DNA from: UBA1412 sp964609795
Lineage (GTDB): Bacteria > Verrucomicrobiota > Verrucomicrobiia > Limisphaerales > UBA1412
NCBI GenBank assembly: GCA_964609795.1
Contig: CAZSTC010000004.1
Span: 1-64,000 of the forward strand
Direction of reading: 5' to 3'
DNA length: 64,000 nucleotides
In this document: one piece after another, positions 17,945 to 26,458 of the stretch
Layout of the letters: the number at the start of each line of letters is the position of its first letter
Position numbering within the stretch: position 1 is the stretch's first letter
The notes under the pieces: model-generated
Seen by the model: only the letters and a program-made list of their open reading frames with translations
The model's database searches: none
Told to the model about the DNA's origin: nothing
Program-made: the position numbers and the translations under genes

Positions 17945-18349
17945 CTAGAATGCCTTAAAAGAGAGCTTGTTGATCACTTCCTTTCCCAGACACGCCTGAA
18001 GTTTTTTAAGAATATCTTTGCTGTGGAAGCGAACAATTTCCGAGAGCCATGAACTATTTTCCACGCGGATAAAAAGGGTCCCTCTGACAATGTTTTCGGG
18101 AAAAGCATGGGCAGCGATTTCGGGGTCCATGGTATGCTCCCAAGCGTAGTGAAGTTGTTTTTGCTCTCTTTGGCTGTCGAGTTTATAACGTTTAAAAAGC
18201 TCAGGCAGGCAGTCCGAAGGCAAACAGAACTGCGGGATATCGGCTTTGAGGGCGTCTTCATCAAAATGGCGCCACATGCGGAGAACTTCCCGCCGGGCGT
18301 AATCCTGTCCGGATTTTTTTCTTTTATGAGTAGACTGAACCTCTTTCAT
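17945..18349 (-). CDS. DciA/DUF721-like protein
   Basis: This 134-residue protein ends in the DUF721 fold: WEHTMDPEIAAHAFPENIVRGTLFIRVENSSWLSEI followed by a helical tail (LKKLQACLGKEVINKLSF). In bacteria lacking DnaC/DnaI, members of this family (DciA) help load the replicative helicase DnaB. The 'G-x-L-x-V-x-V-x-x-S-x-W-x-x-E-L' pattern is the best evidence. The N-terminal half is basic and charged (THKRKKSGQDYARRE). The ATG at 18349 is chosen; an in-frame GTG at 18406 would add 19 residues of low quality. It precedes the Ski2-like helicase gene by 15 bases, which suggests cotranscription. Assignment to DciA itself is likely but not certain. Confidence 0.75.
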   Translation of the reverse strand: MKEVQSTHKRKKSGQDYARREVLRMWRHFDEDALKADIPQFCLPSDCLPELFKRYKLDSQREQKQLHYAWEHTMDPEIAAHAFPENIVRGTLFIRVENSSWLSEIVRFHSKDILKKLQACLGKEVINKLSFKAF

Positions 18350-18380
18350 TTCGAACGTCGAACAACCAATAGAGGAGAGG

Positions 18381-18399
18381 GCAGAGAGAGTCTCTCTGC
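18381..18399. repeat. Near-perfect 19-base dyad between the aldo/keto reductase and dciA-like genes
   Basis: GCAGAGAGA and TCTCTCTGC flank a single central base. The dyad lies 31 bases upstream of the dciA-like start and 41 bases after the aldo/keto reductase stop, both on the minus strand. No T tract follows, so it is either an operator or an mRNA structure. Function is not known. Confidence 0.4.
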
Positions 18400-18440
18400 G
18401 CCTCACCGTCTTCCATAGTGCCTGAGAGAGGAGCTAATGT

Positions 18441-19376
18441 CTAGCTTTCCTTGAGTGCGCTATTCATGCACTCGATGGATTCATCCACCTCGGCAGCGCT
18501 CTTGAAGCCTATGACAGCGGAATTGATGCCTTCAATGGCCATCACAAAATTCATAGCTTTCTGGCGGTCTTCGGCTTTCTTGAAGTTGCCTTCACCGATC
18601 AGCTTCATGGCGATCAAACCCTTACCTTTGGAGGCAGCGCTCTTAATCTGGCTCACGACTTCGGGGATGAATTTAACCGAGCTCGGAGAGTTCCAGCTCT
18701 CTTCATCGGTATCTGTGATATGGCCTTGGGGATTAATGCGTACCAGGAGCATTTGGACCCAGTCTGAAGCGACAGCCGTGCGGGTAGCGGGCAGACTGTG
18801 GGATGAAATGCCGTGAACGCGAATCATTTTCTTTTCCTTTGCTTTGCTCATCGCTTCCATGATATGAGCCATCTTCACATCCCAATCCTTAGCGGTCTGG
18901 CAGTGAATCAGGAGTGAGTCAATGTAATCGGTCCCGAGCTCTTTGAGATACTTTTCGATTTTCTCGAAAGCCTCATCAGCGGTTTTGACGCCCCAGCCAG
19001 GCATTTTGGTTTGAATAAAAAGCTTTTCGCGGGGCAAACCCTTCAGAGCCTCCTTGAGCCAGGAATGAGTCTGGTAGGATTCTGCAGTATCAAAGTAGGT
19101 GACACCCTTGTCGTAAGCATGTCGGATCAAGCTATTGAAGCCTTCATGGCCCAAGCCGCGCTGGACGTTGCCGCTGGTGGTACCGGTGCCAAAGCCCAAA
19201 CGGCTCAGCATAACGCCTGTATTGCCCAGCTCAACCTGATCGGCAGCCGTGCGGATTTTCTTTTGGGGTGCCTGGTCTTCAGCGGAAACGAAATTTGGCG
19301 CCACCAAGACTGCCCCGGCTGCAACAGCAGAGGTTTTTAAGAAATCTCTGCGATTGACGTTGTATGTATTCCTCAT
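18441..19376 (-). CDS. Tat-exported aldo/keto reductase
   Basis: A 311-residue protein that reduces or oxidises carbonyls with NAD(P)H. With the ATG at 19376 it starts MRNTYNVNRRDFLKTSAVAA, a twin-arginine signal, cleaved near VSAEDQ. The AKR barrel follows: VELGNTGVMLSRLGFGTGT, then the catalytic tetrad in FDTAESY (Asp, Tyr), FIQTKMPG (Lys) and SLLIHCQT (His). The C-terminal region INSAVIGFKSAAEVDES is typical of the family. An upstream in-frame start would add a hydrophobic stretch not typical of Tat proteins and is rejected. Periplasmic AKR proteins with a Tat signal are common in PVC bacteria. The substrate is unknown. Confidence 0.9.
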   Translation of the reverse strand: MRNTYNVNRRDFLKTSAVAAGAVLVAPNFVSAEDQAPQKKIRTAADQVELGNTGVMLSRLGFGTGTTSGNVQRGLGHEGFNSLIRHAYDKGVTYFDTAESYQTHSWLKEALKGLPREKLFIQTKMPGWGVKTADEAFEKIEKYLKELGTDYIDSLLIHCQTAKDWDVKMAHIMEAMSKAKEKKMIRVHGISSHSLPATRTAVASDWVQMLLVRINPQGHITDTDEESWNSPSSVKFIPEVVSQIKSAASKGKGLIAMKLIGEGNFKKAEDRQKAMNFVMAIEGINSAVIGFKSAAEVDESIECMNSALKES

Positions 19377-19538
19377 AGTTAATGCCCTATGGCTAGGCTT
19401 AATATAGCAGGGTTGCGGCAGAATGCAAAGAATTAGGGGCAGATCGGGAGTAAATGTCAGGAAAAGGCCAGGCAAATAGACGTTTCAGCGCCGGAGAATT
19501 TGGGAGATGCAGTATTTGATAAATAAGTTTAAAAATGC

Positions 19539-19567
19539 TTGCCAACAAGAGGGGTGTAGATTAGACT
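19539..19567 (+). promoter_or_regulatory. Candidate sigma-70 promoter of the ADP-forming acyl-CoA synthetase gene
   Basis: TTGCCA (19539-19544) and TAGACT (19562-19567) are separated by 17 bases in an AT-rich divergent intergenic region, about 50 bases before the start codon at 19619. It is a motif match only. Confidence 0.3.
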
Positions 19568-19618
19568 CCTGGCATATTAAAAAGGCGTTTTGTCCTATAG
19601 TTCTAACGAAATAATAAT

Positions 19619-21835
19619 ATGTCTGATAAGCAAAGCTCTAAGGATGGGTGCGGCGTTTGCTGCGGTAAGGTTGCGTCCATACTCCCTTTATTCAACCCCA
19701 AAACGGTTGCCGTCATCGGCGCCACAGAGAAGCCCAATTCGGTAGGGCGAACCGTTCTTTGGAATTTAATCAGCAGCCCTTTCGGGGGAATGGTTTATCC
19801 AATTAACCCGAATCGCCCCAGTGTGTTGGGGATAAAAGCATATCCCAGCCTGGCGGCCTGTCCCGGCGATGTGGATTTAATCGTTGTGTGCACCCCTGCA
19901 AAGACGGTCCAGGGAATTATCGCTGAAGCGGCCCAGAAGGGTGTCAAAGGTGCTGTCGTGATTTCTGCCGGGTTCAAGGAAATTGGCCCCAAAGGAGCGG
20001 AGCTCGAACGCCAGTTGGCTGCAGAAGCCGCCAAAACGGGGATGCGCATTATCGGCCCGAACTGCCTGGGTATCATGAATCCGGTGATCGGCCTCAATGC
20101 CTCCTTCGCTCCGGCGGTTGCGGCCGCGGGCAGCATCGGTTTTATCAGCCAGAGCGGTGCGCTGGGGTGTGCCGTGCTTGACTGGTGCGCTCACAACGGA
20201 GTAGGACTTTCACACTTTTCCTCGATCGGTTCCATGATGGATGTGAACTGGGGCGACCTGATCTCCTATCTGGGAGACGATGAGAATACCCATAGCATCG
20301 TTATATATATGGAGTCCATCGGAGATGCCCCTTCGTTCCTGGAAGCGGCTTCCAAGGTTACTCATAAGAAACCGATTTTCGTCATCAAGCCCGGACGCAC
20401 CGAGGGTGCAGCCAAAGCGGCGGCTTCTCACACCGGCTCCATGACCGGTTCTGACGACGTCCTGGAAGCGGCCTTCAAGCGCGTGGGCGTTGTGAGGTTG
20501 ACCGAGATCTCCGAAGTTTTCCATATGTTCAACGCTCTGGCTCGTCAGCCGTTGCCGCAGGGTAACCGCTTGACTGTGATTACCAATGCGGGCGGTCCCG
20601 GTGTCCTGTGCACCGATGCGCTTTTGCTGTCGGGCGGCGTGCTGGCTGAAGTTGCCCCGCAAACGATTGAAGAGCTCAATACCTTCCTGCCTGCAGCCTG
20701 GAGCCGAAGCAATCCTGTGGATATTTTGGGCGATGCAAGCCCCGAAGTGTATGCGCGTACTCTGGAAATTGTCGGGAAGGATGCCGGCGGAGACGGTTTC
20801 CTCGTAATTCTTACGCCTCAGGCGATGAGCCGTCCGACGGAGACTGCCGAAAAAGTGAAAGCCTTCGGAAAAATCAAGGGTAAGCCCGTCTATGCCAGTT
20901 GGCTTGGCGGCGGACTCGTTGCAGAAGGCCAGAAAGTTTTGATGGAAGCTGGTATCCCGGTTTTCCCCGAGCCTGATACTGCGGCTGAAACTTTCACAAC
21001 TCTCTATAAATATAAGAAGAACCTGGAAGCGATCTCTGCTCCGGCCGCACCTCTGGCGGAAAATGAAGACAGAAAAAAGGTCTGCGCAAAGGCATCGGCT
21101 CTGATTGACGAGGTCCGCGCTTCCGGCCGCACGATTCTGACTGAATATGAATCCAAGAAGCTGCTGGCGATTTACGGTGTCAACACGGTTCAGACAGAGA
21201 TTGCCAAGACCGAAGAGGACGCGGTGAAACTGGCCGAAGGGATGAAATTCCCGGTGGTGGCCAAGCTTCTTTCCGAGACGATCACTCATAAGACCGATGT
21301 GGGTGGAGTTAAGTTGAACCTTCAGTGTCCTGAAGATGTCCGCAAGGCTTTCGTAGAAATCAAAACGTCCGTATCCAACAATCCCAAGTGGGGTGCAGAG
21401 CATTTCCAGGGAGTAACGATTCAGCAGATGGTTAAGCAGGATGGCTATGAGATTATCCTGGGATCGAGCCTGGATGGGCAGTTCGGACCGGTACTGCTTT
21501 TCGGTATGGGCGGACAACTGGTGGAAGTATTCAAGGATAAAGCCTTAGGATTGCCGCCGCTCAATAGCGTCCATGCCCGAATGATGCTTGAAGAGACTAA
21601 GATTTTCACGGCGCTGAAGGGTGTTCGCGGCCGCAAGTCCGTGGATATTAAAGCGCTGGAGAATCTGATGGTCCAATTTTCGCTGATTGTGGCCGATCAG
21701 CCTTGGATCAAGGAAGTGGATATCAATCCATTGCTGGCATCCGAGGAACAGATTATTGCTTTGGATGCACGTGTGATTCTGCATGATCTCAATACGCCGG
21801 CCGAGAAACTTTCCAAGCCGGCTATTCAGTTCTAA
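19619..21835 (+). CDS. Acetate/acyl-CoA ligase, ADP-forming (alpha-beta fusion)
   Basis: This 738-residue enzyme interconverts acyl-CoA, ADP and phosphate with acid, CoA and ATP, usually to make ATP from acetyl-CoA. Domains run in order: CoA-binding Rossmann domain (VAVIGATEKPNSVGRTV, about 25-160), succinyl-CoA-ligase-like domains with FISQSGALG, the phosphohistidine loop AAASHTGSMTGSD (His near residue 270), a second flavodoxin-like domain, and a C-terminal ATP-grasp domain from about 510 (FPVVAKLLSETITHKTDVGG, EVDINPLL). The beta subunit is fused behind the alpha one, as in bacterial and some archaeal forms. No acetyltransferase domain is present, so it is not Pat. It stands alone, with a clear terminator behind it. 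Confidence 0.92.
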   Translation: MSDKQSSKDGCGVCCGKVASILPLFNPKTVAVIGATEKPNSVGRTVLWNLISSPFGGMVYPINPNRPSVLGIKAYPSLAACPGDVDLIVVCTPAKTVQGIIAEAAQKGVKGAVVISAGFKEIGPKGAELERQLAAEAAKTGMRIIGPNCLGIMNPVIGLNASFAPAVAAAGSIGFISQSGALGCAVLDWCAHNGVGLSHFSSIGSMMDVNWGDLISYLGDDENTHSIVIYMESIGDAPSFLEAASKVTHKKPIFVIKPGRTEGAAKAAASHTGSMTGSDDVLEAAFKRVGVVRLTEISEVFHMFNALARQPLPQGNRLTVITNAGGPGVLCTDALLLSGGVLAEVAPQTIEELNTFLPAAWSRSNPVDILGDASPEVYARTLEIVGKDAGGDGFLVILTPQAMSRPTETAEKVKAFGKIKGKPVYASWLGGGLVAEGQKVLMEAGIPVFPEPDTAAETFTTLYKYKKNLEAISAPAAPLAENEDRKKVCAKASALIDEVRASGRTILTEYESKKLLAIYGVNTVQTEIAKTEEDAVKLAEGMKFPVVAKLLSETITHKTDVGGVKLNLQCPEDVRKAFVEIKTSVSNNPKWGAEHFQGVTIQQMVKQDGYEIILGSSLDGQFGPVLLFGMGGQLVEVFKDKALGLPPLNSVHARMMLEETKIFTALKGVRGRKSVDIKALENLMVQFSLIVADQPWIKEVDINPLLASEEQIIALDARVILHDLNTPAEKLSKPAIQF

Positions 21836-21866
21836 GCAGAGAGACTCTGAATAAGTAAACATCGAA

Positions 21867-21897
21867 AATGCCGTCAGTTTTTACTGGCGGCATTTTT
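21867..21897 (+). terminator. Terminator of the acyl-CoA ligase gene
   Basis: AATGCCGTCAGT (21867-21878) pairs with ACTGGCGGCATT (21883-21894) around a TTTT loop, with one G-U pair, and is followed by Ts. It lies about 30 bases after the stop codon. Confidence 0.85.
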
Positions 21898-21917
21898 GCT
21901 TATCACGAGGAAATGAA

Positions 21918-21941
21918 AAACACCCCGACAACGGGGTGTTT
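21918..21941 (-). terminator. Terminator of the prepilin-like gene
   Basis: AAACACCCCG (21918-21927) pairs with CGGGGTGTTT (21932-21941) around ACAA. On the minus strand it is followed by TTTTTCATTT and lies about 40 bases after the prepilin-like stop codon. Confidence 0.8.
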
Positions 21942-21982
21942 CTCATTAATTTAAATAACGATTATAAGATATGTTGTTCCAA

Positions 21983-22810
21983 TTAATTTCTCACACCAGC
22001 AGAGCCACGTCCGCCAAACTGATCCGAGGGTTTGCACCACAGAAGGCTAGGACCATAATTGGACTCTTCGACGAATTTCTTTTTAGTGATGAAGAGGGAA
22101 GAACCTGAAAAGTTGCCGATGATTCCACCATTGCCATGCCACTCGTTAATTCCTTCATATGCAACATTCGCAGGATCATAGGGGAAGCTGGATGCGTCGT
22201 TAAAACCGAGATAACCGTCAGGACCGCTTGCATCGGGTTCCCAAACGGCATAAGCCGTCGGACGGAAAGAGCTTATTTTATAGACAGGATTAACACCGGC
22301 AGCGGGGAACCCGGCGATTGAGCCGTTCATCACGTAGGTGCTGAGCTGATTCTGACGATCTTTCCAAGTGGGGGTAGCTGTGGGCTTATCCTTGGGGCAG
22401 ATATAGGATTTGGGCGATTTAAGATATTGCCAATATAGGCCTTTGTAGTAGTTTGTTACCAGGGCCGGATCCCTTCCATTGGGGACACGGGCGCTGGCCT
22501 GTTTAGCGATCGTGCCTGGGGTTGCGACTCCGGTGTAAGGGAAGAGCCAGCCATCGGGACGATTCTCTCCCGGAGCCCCCCAGTTAGCAGGAGCCATTCT
22601 ATCCTCATTATCGTTTGTGTACATCGTCATTGTGAGGAGCATTTGCTTAAAATTACCCACACAAGTGGTACGCTGAGCCTTTTCCTTAGCTTTACTCAGA
22701 GCGGGCAAAATCATACCCGCCAAGATTGCGATGATCGCAATAACCACCAACAACTCTATGAGAGTAAAGGCATTCTTCCTTTTTATCGTTTGATTGAGTT
22801 TATTATTCAT
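21983..22810 (-). CDS. Type II-secretion/type IV-pilus-like prepilin protein (PVC type)
   Basis: An exported pseudopilin-like protein. The N terminus has KRKNAFTLIELLVVIAIIAI, a class III signal cut by prepilin peptidase before the phenylalanine of FTLIE. The hydrophobic helix then serves as membrane anchor and assembly stalk. The following segment, LPALSKAKEKAQ and the C-terminal globular domain with many Gly, Pro and Trp residues, is the style found in huge paralogous families in Verrucomicrobiota, Lentisphaerota and Planctomycetota. The start at 22810 (MNNKLNQTIKRK) is preferred; 22822 and a GTG at 22837 also stay in frame. No secretion machinery gene is near. The C terminus is short and polar (RGSAGVRN). 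Function in secretion or adhesion is inferred. Confidence 0.88.
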   Translation of the reverse strand: MNNKLNQTIKRKNAFTLIELLVVIAIIAILAGMILPALSKAKEKAQRTTCVGNFKQMLLTMTMYTNDNEDRMAPANWGAPGENRPDGWLFPYTGVATPGTIAKQASARVPNGRDPALVTNYYKGLYWQYLKSPKSYICPKDKPTATPTWKDRQNQLSTYVMNGSIAGFPAAGVNPVYKISSFRPTAYAVWEPDASGPDGYLGFNDASSFPYDPANVAYEGINEWHGNGGIIGNFSGSSLFITKKKFVEESNYGPSLLWCKPSDQFGGRGSAGVRN

Positions 22811-23129
22811 AAAAATAGCCATCAGTTCGCTAAGCACAAAGGATACACCCTTTCGATGGGGGCGTCAAGAGGGTGCAAGAAGAAAAATTCAAAAAGTCAA
22901 TTTGTAAAAGTTCGATCCGGCGGCGGGTGGAGTAGAAAAGCGTTTCCTCTATTTTTGCATCAAAATAGAGAATCTCTTTGATGAAGAAAAAGTTGAAGAG
23001 CCTAAAGAGGAACTCCGTCTGAATTTCGACAAGTCCATCGTTTTCCTCTACAAAAACGAGCAGCCCCCTATGCCTTTTAAAATGAGAAAACGGCATAGGG
23101 GACTGAAAAAGATACGCTCTATTCTTGTT
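22811..23129. other. Intergenic stretch, no gene recognised
   Basis: This 319-base interval between the prepilin-like gene and the hydratase gene contains short open frames on both strands without recognisable protein features. Its one clear structure is the hairpin at 23065-23101. Confidence 0.6.
23065..23101 (-). terminator. Hairpin after the LeuC/aconitase-type gene, probable terminator
   Basis: CCCCTATGCC (23065-23074) pairs perfectly with GGCATAGGGG (23092-23101), and an inner TTTT/AAAA pairing with a one-base bulge lengthens the stem. It lies 29 bases beyond the stop codon at 23130. The T tract on the minus strand is delayed by about eight bases, so the termination role is probable rather than certain. 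Confidence 0.55.
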
Positions 23130-24503
23130 TTATTGGAGGTAGTCTCTGGGGTCTGCTACCGAGCCCTCGATCGCACTGGCGGCAACGGTTGCCGGAGAGG
23201 CGAGGAAAATCCGAGCTTCTTTGGCCCCCATACGGCCGGGGAAATTCCGATTGGTGGTGCTGATACAGGTGCCGACCTGGTTCATACGCCCAAAGGTGTC
23301 GATGGGTCCGCCCAGGCAAGCAGCGCAGCCCGGGTTGGCGCTCATGAGCACGCCTGCATCTTCAAGAATCTGCCAGAGCGTTTTGCCTCCGATCGTGAGA
23401 GTTCTCATGCCCCTCTCTACCTCGGGTGTGGCAGGGACGGCGAAGGTTTGAATCTTCACCTCGCGTCCTCTCAAAATCTCCGCGGCAGCATAGAAATCGC
23501 TTATTTTGCCGCCAGTGCAGCTTCCCAGGTAGGCACGATCGAGCTTTTCAGAGCGCAATTCGCGGGCCAGTTTCCGCATTCCCGGATTGGGGTGGCAGGC
23601 GACGGTGGGCTCCAGTTTACTGATGTCAATGGAGTGAGAGCTGAAAAACTTTTCGTCCTTATCGCGCAGGACCGGGGTGTAATCCGATTTTGTTCCGTTG
23701 AGCTTACAGCGAGCGTCCACGTACTCGCGCGTGGTGTTATCAAATTCAAAAATACCGTTTTTGCCGCCGGCTTCAATGGCCATATTCGCGATGGTCAAGC
23801 GGTCTTCCATAGTGAGCATGGAAGCACCCTGGCCGCCAAACTGAAGGGCCATGTAGGTAGCGCCGTCAAAGCCCATTTCTCCTATGGCGTGGAGTATGAT
23901 ATCTTTGGCCATGACACCGGGGAGGAGTTTGCCTTCAAGGTTCCAATAGATGGTTTGCGGGACTTTCAGGAGGATTTTCCCGGTGCCCATCACGAAACCT
24001 GCATCCGTATTGCCGACGCCGGTGGAGAACATGTTGAAAGCTCCAGCCGAGCAGGTATGTGAGTCGGTCCCGATCATGACTTCGCCCGGGCGAGTGTGGC
24101 CCTTTTCTGCAACGGCAGAATGACAGACTCCGGCATATCTGGAGCCGTATTGGCGAATCTTGTTGCCTTTAGCCGGATCGAAGACCCAACGCTCACCGGG
24201 TGTTGCGTCGATTACATCATAAAAGTAGGGCAGATCCTGTTCTTTAGCAAAATCGCGAAGAATATCGACATTGCGATTGCATTTAGAGTCGCAAGTGAAG
24301 ATGTAATGATCGGGTGTGATTACGATTTTTTCGCGATCCCAGACGCGAGCATTATCTCCAAACTCACGTTTGAAAACGCCAATAGTCCCCGGTCCGCATA
24401 CATCGTGCGTGAGGAGGACATCGACAGAAGTCCATACATTATCACCGGCTTGCAGGAGAGTGCGTCCGGCAGACCTGGCCAAAACTTTTTCCGTTAACGT
24501 CAT
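23130..24503 (-). CDS. leuC: 3-isopropylmalate dehydratase large subunit / homoaconitase-type hydratase
   Basis: A [4Fe-4S] hydro-lyase of the LeuC/HacA family that isomerises 2-isopropylmalate (leucine pathway) or a related tricarboxylate. The three cluster cysteines are in YLGSCTGGK and NPGCAACLGG. VMIGTDSHTCSAGAFN, GVGNTDAG and FQFGGQGAS-like ALQFGGQGASML are family segments. The 457-residue length fits the LeuC type, not full-length aconitase. The ATG at 24503 begins MTLTEKVLARSAG; an in-frame GTG nine bases earlier is possible. No leuD small subunit lies in the window, which is unusual for leucine biosynthesis and leaves the exact substrate open. It is transcribed divergently from prs. 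Confidence 0.85.
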   Translation of the reverse strand: MTLTEKVLARSAGRTLLQAGDNVWTSVDVLLTHDVCGPGTIGVFKREFGDNARVWDREKIVITPDHYIFTCDSKCNRNVDILRDFAKEQDLPYFYDVIDATPGERWVFDPAKGNKIRQYGSRYAGVCHSAVAEKGHTRPGEVMIGTDSHTCSAGAFNMFSTGVGNTDAGFVMGTGKILLKVPQTIYWNLEGKLLPGVMAKDIILHAIGEMGFDGATYMALQFGGQGASMLTMEDRLTIANMAIEAGGKNGIFEFDNTTREYVDARCKLNGTKSDYTPVLRDKDEKFFSSHSIDISKLEPTVACHPNPGMRKLARELRSEKLDRAYLGSCTGGKISDFYAAAEILRGREVKIQTFAVPATPEVERGMRTLTIGGKTLWQILEDAGVLMSANPGCAACLGGPIDTFGRMNQVGTCISTTNRNFPGRMGAKEARIFLASPATVAASAIEGSVADPRDYLQ

Positions 24504-24769
24504 AACGCGCACTCACTTTACATGATAAGGAAGATTTCTGCAATACAGACACCAAGAAAACAGACAAAAAGGTTTTCGGCAAAGCGTTGAAGTTTGATAT
24601 TGATTTGCCTGAGACAGCCAGAGATGTGGGATATGGCAACCGTTGAAGGCTTTTTTTGAGAAGCCCAAAAGCAAATCTGAAAAAACATCTTGCGTTTGGA
24701 GAGATATTTGGAGATGCTTGGGGGCCTTCGTGTGGCTCATGCCGCTCGGAGTTGCTTTGTTTTCAAACG

Positions 24770-25696
24770 GTGAAAATTTACAGCGGTAATTCAAATCAGC
24801 CACTTGCCAAGGCGATCTGCAAGTACGTTGGGGTTAACCTGGGACGATGCGAAGTCTCCCAATTCCCTGATGGTGAAACTTTTGTAAAGATAGAGGAAAA
24901 CGTTCGTGGGAGCGATGTTTTCGTCATACAGTCTACCTGTCCGCCGAGCAATCACAATCTGATGGAGCTTTTCATCATGATGGATGCGCTGAAGCGGGCC
25001 AGTGCGGCTCGGATTACCGCGGTGATTCCGTTCTACGGTTATGCACGGCAGGATCGTAAGGACCAGCCGCGCGTGCCGATTACGGCCAAGCTGGTGGCTA
25101 ACTTGCTGGTGGCAGCGGGTGCGAACCGAGTTTTAACGATGGATTTGCATGCCCAGCAGATTCAAGGTTTTTTCGATATTCCGGTGGATCATCTGTATGC
25201 GAATCCGGTTTTATTGGAATACATTAAAACCTTGAACACGGAAAATTTAACCGTTGTTTGTCCGGATGTGGGTGGAATCAAGAAAGCGCATAACATCGCT
25301 GAAACATTGGATAAACCCCTGGCCATTGTGGCCAAGCGCCGTAAGAGTGCTCATGAGGTGGAGGCGACGGCCTTGATTGGAGAGGTCAAGGGCAGTGATA
25401 TTCTCCTGGTGGATGATATGACTGAGACAGCAGGAACCCTTGTGGCGGCGGCGAATCTGCTTAAGCGCGAGGGGGCCAGGAAGATATATGCCTGTGTTTC
25501 ACACTCGCTTCTGAACGAGATCGGATTTGAACGGTTGAAAAACTCTGTGATAGATGAGTTGATAACGACTGACAGTGTGCCCAATCCCCCACGGGAAGGG
25601 GTGAACCTCAAGGTGATTTCCGTTGCGGGGCTGTTGGGCGAAGCGATAGTGCGAATTCACAAGAATCTCTCTGTGACTTCGCTCTTTAATCAGTAA
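24770..25696 (+). CDS. prs: Ribose-phosphate pyrophosphokinase
   Basis: Prs makes PRPP from ribose 5-phosphate and ATP, feeding nucleotide, histidine and tryptophan synthesis. A GTG at 24770 gives MKIYSGNSNQPLAKAI, matching the family N terminus, and 308 residues, the normal length. The frame stays open for 38 codons further upstream, but that sequence is not Prs-like. Key segments are the ATP region FPDGETFVKI, the flexible loop with GYARQDRKDQPRVPI, DLHAQQIQGFF and the PRPP loop VLLVDDMTETAGTL. rplY follows after 54 bases, and pth, rpsF, ssb and rplI continue on the same strand. The prs-rplY-pth order is widespread in bacteria. Confidence 0.95.
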   Translation: MKIYSGNSNQPLAKAICKYVGVNLGRCEVSQFPDGETFVKIEENVRGSDVFVIQSTCPPSNHNLMELFIMMDALKRASAARITAVIPFYGYARQDRKDQPRVPITAKLVANLLVAAGANRVLTMDLHAQQIQGFFDIPVDHLYANPVLLEYIKTLNTENLTVVCPDVGGIKKAHNIAETLDKPLAIVAKRRKSAHEVEATALIGEVKGSDILLVDDMTETAGTLVAAANLLKREGARKIYACVSHSLLNEIGFERLKNSVIDELITTDSVPNPPREGVNLKVISVAGLLGEAIVRIHKNLSVTSLFNQ

Positions 25697-25750
25697 AGAG
25701 AAATAAGAATAGAGAAGGATTTAGTACAAAGAATAGTACTTTAAACGAGA

Positions 25751-26404
25751 ATGAAAGCTGAGTCATTAGTGGTGTTTCCGCGCACGTTGAAAAAGCGGAT
25801 TGGGGTCAAAAAATTGCGCGGTCAAGCGCGTGTGCCGGCTGTAATTTACGGCAGCAAAACCAAACCTCAGAATCTGGAAGTAGAGCGGAAGGAAATTATG
25901 GGTCTCTACAGCAGGTCGGCCTCCGAAATATTATTAGTTGAGCTGACAGTTGGAGAAAGCGCTGGGGATGCCAAGCGTTTGGCAATCCTTCAGGAGCTTC
26001 AATTTCATCCGCTTTCCGGGGAAATCCTGCATGTTGATTTGCGGGAGGTTTCGTCGGATGAGGAAGTGGAAATTAGTGTTTCTATTGAACCTGAGGGTGA
26101 AGCTGAAGGTGTTAAGGCCGGAGGGGTTCTGGATCAATCTTTGCAGAAAGTGCGTCTCCGCGGTGCCGTGACAGCTCTGCCTGAAATTATCACGGTAGAT
26201 GTTTCGGCTCTGAAAGAAGGAGACTCCATACATATCAAGGATCTGGTTGTTCCTGAAGGCGTAAAGGTAGTGGCTGAGGGTACATTGACTGTTTTCTCGG
26301 TGACGACTCCGACGGAGGAAGAGGTGGAGAAACCTGCTGAGGGCGAAGAGGGTGCCTTGGCTGAGCCAGAAGTTATCCGCGAGAAGAAACAGGCAGAAGA
26401 ATAG
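25751..26404 (+). CDS. rplY: 50S ribosomal protein L25, CTC form
   Basis: L25 binds 5S rRNA in the large ribosomal subunit. The 217-residue protein is the long CTC/TL5 type with a C-terminal second domain. The N-terminal L25 domain shows RVPAVIYGSKTKPQNLEVERKEI and LQELQFHPLSGEILHVDLREV. The C-terminal beta domain contains VRLRGAVTALPEIITVDVSALKEGDSIHIKDL. An acidic tail (EEEVEKPAEGEEGALAEPE) closes the protein. It lies between prs and pth, as in many bacteria. Confidence 0.94.
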   Translation: MKAESLVVFPRTLKKRIGVKKLRGQARVPAVIYGSKTKPQNLEVERKEIMGLYSRSASEILLVELTVGESAGDAKRLAILQELQFHPLSGEILHVDLREVSSDEEVEISVSIEPEGEAEGVKAGGVLDQSLQKVRLRGAVTALPEIITVDVSALKEGDSIHIKDLVVPEGVKVVAEGTLTVFSVTTPTEEEVEKPAEGEEGALAEPEVIREKKQAEE

Positions 26405-26458
26405 AAAGCTTGCCTTTTTCCGGATAAATTTGCAGAATCACTCCGACTCCAGACTGTG

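Noticed and set aside
20210..21517. Long open frame antisense to the acyl-CoA ligase gene
   Set aside because: It is fully overlapped by the strongly supported plus-strand CDS; its protein has no recognisable motif and is rich in residues typical of an antisense reading.
23070..24062. Open frame antisense to the LeuC-type gene
   Set aside because: The minus-strand frame carries the iron-sulfur cysteines and family motifs; the antisense protein shows none.
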